NCBI RefSeq assembly: GCF_009696315.1
Contig: NZ_VUMG01000002.1
Location: 1 to 64,000, forward strand
Direction of reading: 5' to 3'
DNA length: 64,000 bases
Source: Cutibacterium porci
GTDB lineage: Bacteria > Actinomycetota > Actinomycetes > Propionibacteriales > Propionibacteriaceae
Shown here: one piece after another, positions 61,700 through 64,000 of the stretch
Position numbering within the stretch: position 1 is the stretch's first letter
Layout: each line of letters begins with the position of its first letter
The notes under the pieces: generated by a model
The model's database searches: none
Told to the model about the DNA's origin: nothing
Seen by the model: the letters and a program-made list of their open reading frames with translations, nothing else
Program-made: the position numbers and the translations under genes

Positions 61700-61742
61700 C
61701 ACACTGGGAATCGCTCATCTTTTGTGAGCGATTCCCAGTGTG
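61700..61742 (+). terminator. 18-bp perfect hairpin after the integrase gene
   Basis: Arms 61700-61717 and 61725-61742 pair without mismatch (core ACTGGGAATCGCTCA), loop TCTTTTG. Terminates the integrase message. Confidence 0.8.
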
Positions 61743-61806
61743 AGGTTGACTCTCCTGTCCCCATAGGGGACTATTGATGGTGTCAGGACGACATGAGGAG
61801 GACGAC

Positions 61807-62241
61807 ATGACCACCTACCGCAACACCATCACCTACAGCACCTACGGCTACCCCGACATGAGGGAGCTCACCGACGCCGAGCGCTTCGAGGCTGAGACCG
61901 ACATCTACGGCGCGATCGCTCAGCTCGGCGACCGGGACGACCCGGACGGCATCATCCGCTCCACCGCCATGGCAATCCTCGACGGAGACGCCAGCCTCGA
62001 CGACATCGCCGCACGGTGGCTGCGCGACGGGGACCCGGACGATGTCCTGCACCGCTGGCACGAGGGTCTCACCGACCTCGACCACGCCATGACCGGAGCC
62101 CTCATCGGAGCACAGGCGCGCTGGCCCCTCTCGGACGACGATCTGGAGGACGTATCCGGCATCGGCGAGGCGACCGCCATCCTCCTGTGCTACCGGAGGC
62201 CCGGCGGCGAGTCGCTGGCCAGCGGGATCATCAGGGCCTGA
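61807..62241 (+). CDS. Unknown element protein 1, HTH-like tail
   Basis: 144 residues, acidic, not recognised. Starts MTTYRNTITYSTYGYPDM; ATG 61807 follows GAGGAGG. The C-terminal 45 residues (MTGALIGAQARWPLSDDDLEDVSGIGEATAILLCYR) align in layout with the end of the next protein: a Met-Ser/Thr-Gly-Ala helix, an acidic linker, then a helix-turn-helix-like pair around SGIGEATA. The gene is GC-rich compared with the backbone. Confidence 0.7.
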   Translation: MTTYRNTITYSTYGYPDMRELTDAERFEAETDIYGAIAQLGDRDDPDGIIRSTAMAILDGDASLDDIAARWLRDGDPDDVLHRWHEGLTDLDHAMTGALIGAQARWPLSDDDLEDVSGIGEATAILLCYRRPGGESLASGIIRA

Positions 62242-62257
62242 GCGCAGACACACAACA

Positions 62258-62286
62258 GCCGCCCCGGAGTCGCTCTCTGGGGCGGC
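62258..62286 (+). terminator. Hairpin between element genes 1 and 2
   Basis: 12-bp stem 62258-62269 / 62275-62286 (GCCGCCCCGGAG / CTCTGGGGCGGC, one G-U), loop TCGCT. Terminator or attenuator. Confidence 0.6.
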
Positions 62287-62327
62287 GCATGAGGACTGAC
62301 AGCCGCAGCATGAGACAGGAGACAGAC

Positions 62328-62696
62328 ATGATGCAGGACTACGAGCTCGACGCATGGCTTGGGTCAGCGCTGGAGGACACTACCGACGAGCAGCGCGAGC
62401 AGCTGCACCGCCTCGACGAGGCCATCACAGACATGGGGCTCGACCCCGACGAGGACCCAGATCAGGAGCGATTCACAGGGGGAGCTACGGTCATCCTTGG
62501 CGATGACACTCTCGAGCACGCTGTCGACCAGTGGCGCGACGCACGCTTGGCCGCTAGCCACGCCCGCATCGCCATGTCGGGGGCCATCCTTGCAGCCTAC
62601 ATCCGCGACGACGCCACCGAGGCCGAGCTCATGGAGCGCACCGGCCTGTCACGCCGAGTCATCCGCGAGGCACTAGGTAGGAGCGATTCCAGGTGA
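62328..62696 (+). CDS. Unknown element protein 2, HTH-like tail
   Basis: 122 residues, strongly acidic first half (many Asp/Glu), then MSGAILAAYIRDDATEAELMERTGLSRRVIREALG, which reads as a helix-turn-helix (AELMERTGLSRRVIREAL). It appears to be a paralogue of the preceding protein. ATG 62328 follows AGGAG at six bases. It overlaps the next gene by four bases (GTGA). Confidence 0.75.
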   Translation: MMQDYELDAWLGSALEDTTDEQREQLHRLDEAITDMGLDPDEDPDQERFTGGATVILGDDTLEHAVDQWRDARLAASHARIAMSGAILAAYIRDDATEAELMERTGLSRRVIREALGRSDSR

Positions 62697-63541
62697 CACG
62701 CCAGGTGACGGGCCCCCGCGACCTGCCATGGCTGCGGCACGAGCTGCTGGGGCTCATCGGTCAGAGGGTCGCCCTATATGCGGACGGACCTCGCAGCGCT
62801 GACGCGGCCACGATGAGACGGTCCGCCAAGTCCATCGCGGCTGGCAGTCTATGGTGGGTGTCGGCGGACATGACGAGAGTCGCCCTTGACGCCTCCCAGG
62901 ACATGCCGGCATGGTCCATCGCGGCGGCCATGCCGGACACCTCAGGCCTGCTGTGGTGGGCTGGCAGGCTCCCAGCAGTGCGCTACTGGGACGAGGATGA
63001 GCTCGCCATGCACGCCGGCCAGATGACGGCGATTATGTGGTGCCTGCATGATGGCGCGATGAGCATGGTGCCGATTATCAGGCTGGGCGAGGCTGGATGG
63101 ATCATGCCCACCTCGGCTTCCATTAGCACTGCTGCGACGAGCGAGGATATGCCACGGCTGGGCACGGCTCGCTGGCCGGATGCCGCCGGTGTGCTGTCCC
63201 TGCTTGGTGCAACCTGGACGCTCATGGTGGAGCCCCAGGTGGCCGAGCGGCGTCACCGGGATCAGCCGCGCCGGGATGTGGCCCGGGCTGCCAGGGCGCG
63301 CGAGTCGACCTCGCCTATCACTATCGTCGACCTGCGCCCAATGCGCACTGTGCCAGAACCGGGCGCGGGTGGCGAGTCGGGGCGGCGCCTGCACGTGCGC
63401 CACGTTGTGCGCGGCCACTGGCGTCAGCAGTGGTACCCGTCCTCGGGAGAGCACCGTCCCAGGTGGATTCACTCGTATCTCAAAGGCCCCGATGGGGCTC
63501 CGGTCAAGGCGTCGACGCCAGTCATGGTATGGCGGCGCTAG
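62693..63541 (+). CDS. Unknown element protein 3 with a mobile-element C-terminal domain
   Basis: 282 residues. Residues 1-180 are Ala/Trp/Met-rich without known motif. The last 55 residues (RRLHVRHVVRGHWRQQWYPS and then PRWIHSYLKGPDGAP) form a basic Trp/His-rich module that I have seen repeatedly in actinobacterial prophages and plasmids, function unknown. GTG start inside the stop of the previous gene. Confidence 0.75.
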   Translation: MTRQVTGPRDLPWLRHELLGLIGQRVALYADGPRSADAATMRRSAKSIAAGSLWWVSADMTRVALDASQDMPAWSIAAAMPDTSGLLWWAGRLPAVRYWDEDELAMHAGQMTAIMWCLHDGAMSMVPIIRLGEAGWIMPTSASISTAATSEDMPRLGTARWPDAAGVLSLLGATWTLMVEPQVAERRHRDQPRRDVARAARARESTSPITIVDLRPMRTVPEPGAGGESGRRLHVRHVVRGHWRQQWYPSSGEHRPRWIHSYLKGPDGAPVKASTPVMVWRR

Positions 63542-63558
63542 AGACAATGCACCCGCTC

Positions 63559-63587
63559 TTGACAATGCCATAATTTATGGCATGATA
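63559..63587 (+). promoter_or_regulatory. Promoter with a 19-bp palindromic operator
   Basis: -35 TTGACA (63559-63564), then ATGCCATAATTTATGGCAT, a perfect palindrome around one T (63565-63583), overlapping -10 CATGAT (63581-63586; spacer 16). A repressor bound here would block RNA polymerase. Confidence 0.65.
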
Positions 63588-63634
63588 GAGCTATCAAGAC
63601 GGCACCGGCCGCACCAACGATAGGAGATCGACCC

Positions 63635-64000
63635 ATGACCTACACTCGCGACATTATCCGCAAGACGCACACCGATAACGGCGACGACGAATGGGAAACC
63701 CGGACTGTCCCAGTAGCAACATTCACCCAGATCGACAATGCCCTCGCTCGCACCCTCCTCGCGTTCGTTGACAGGCGCAACATCGGAAAAGCTATCACTA
63801 TTGATGAAACAAACTACGTCCTCGACTACATCTCGCAGTCAACCAACGCGTCGCGACACTCACGCGGCCTCTCCGTTTACTTCACGGTCCGCCGATCAGT
63901 CATTCGTATCTCCGATCATTGGTCAGAAAGCCACGGATACCCGGCATCCCGAAAGCTCAATTGCGGGGCCATCGACACTGCATACTGGGTGATCAACAAT
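63635..64000 (+). CDS. Unknown element protein 4 (cut by window end)
   Basis: 122 codons are open to the last base, so the gene continues beyond the window. It begins MTYTRDIIRKTHTDNGDDEW; ATG 63635 follows TAGGAGAT. Not recognised. Its codons are visibly less GC-rich than those of the three genes before it, suggesting a different origin within the element. It lies directly behind the palindromic promoter. Confidence 0.7.
   Translation, partial: MTYTRDIIRKTHTDNGDDEWETRTVPVATFTQIDNALARTLLAFVDRRNIGKAITIDETNYVLDYISQSTNASRHSRGLSVYFTVRRSVIRISDHWSESHGYPASRKLNCGAIDTAYWVINN

Overview
The window looks like chromosomal DNA of a propionibacterium, most probably Cutibacterium (C. acnes or a close relative). 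Three things point there. Gene neighbourhoods are actinobacterial: tlyA-NAD kinase-recN, pafB-pafC-tatA-tatC-helY, prfB-ftsE-ftsX-smpB, and ddl-DUF3515-thiL. Base composition is moderately GC-rich. The tmRNA encodes the tag AENTRTDFALAA, which I recall from this group. The species call is inference. Most of the window is conserved core genome. Only the last ~3.6 kb is accessory.

Layout, left to right. (1) 0.2-4.4 kb: an Arg/Gly-rich TPR protein, a HAD phosphatase and a complete biotin ECF transporter (bioY-bioM-bioN). (2) 4.5-10.5 kb: a five-component dipeptide/oligopeptide ABC transporter with both ATPases fused in one chain, preceded by a 27-codon upstream ORF. (3) 10.6-20.7 kb: housekeeping genes tlyA, NAD kinase, recN, pyrG, Nudix hydrolase, xerD, parA, a small unknown, rluB, and a double-FKBP lipoprotein. 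(4) 20.7-29.2 kb: gluQ (minus strand), the WYL regulators pafB/pafC, a tiny membrane protein, tatA, tatC, helicase helY, an orphan hisF and a HIT hydrolase. (5) 29.2-42.2 kb: a branched-chain amino-acid region with ilvB-ilvN-ilvC behind a transcription attenuator, leuB and ilvE divergent, and leuC-leuD next to a divergent IclR regulator. Among them lie deoA, an FAH-family protein, a CPBP protease and tRNA-Gln/tRNA-Glu. (6) 42.3-52.7 kb: plsC, ddl, DUF3515 lipoprotein, thiL, ftsK, DUF805, tRNA-Val, prfB, ftsE, ftsX, smpB. (7) 52.8-59.9 kb: argC-J-B-D-H and two DUF1707 membrane proteins. (8) 59.98-64 kb: ssrA (tmRNA), followed at once by a tyrosine integrase and a row of unknown small genes. This is the left end of an element integrated at the tmRNA gene, and it runs past the window.

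Several genes work together. smpB and ssrA are the two partners of trans-translation. ilvB/N/C, ilvE, leuB and leuC/D cover most of valine/isoleucine/leucine synthesis. argC/J/B/D/H cover arginine synthesis except argF, argG and the regulator argR, which are absent from the usual place between argD and argH.

The most informative non-coding signals are four. First, a complete ilv attenuator: leader peptide MSGQFLVIG, a 13-bp hairpin, a competing hairpin and a terminator with six Ts. Second, a recurrent leaderless architecture in which TAnnnT (mostly TAGnnT) lies 6-8 bases before the start codon of about fifteen genes; it resolves several start sites. Third, an ARG-box-like dyad over the argC start. 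Fourth, in the element, a perfect 19-bp palindrome inside a TTGACA promoter. I see no CRISPR array, rRNA or insertion sequence.
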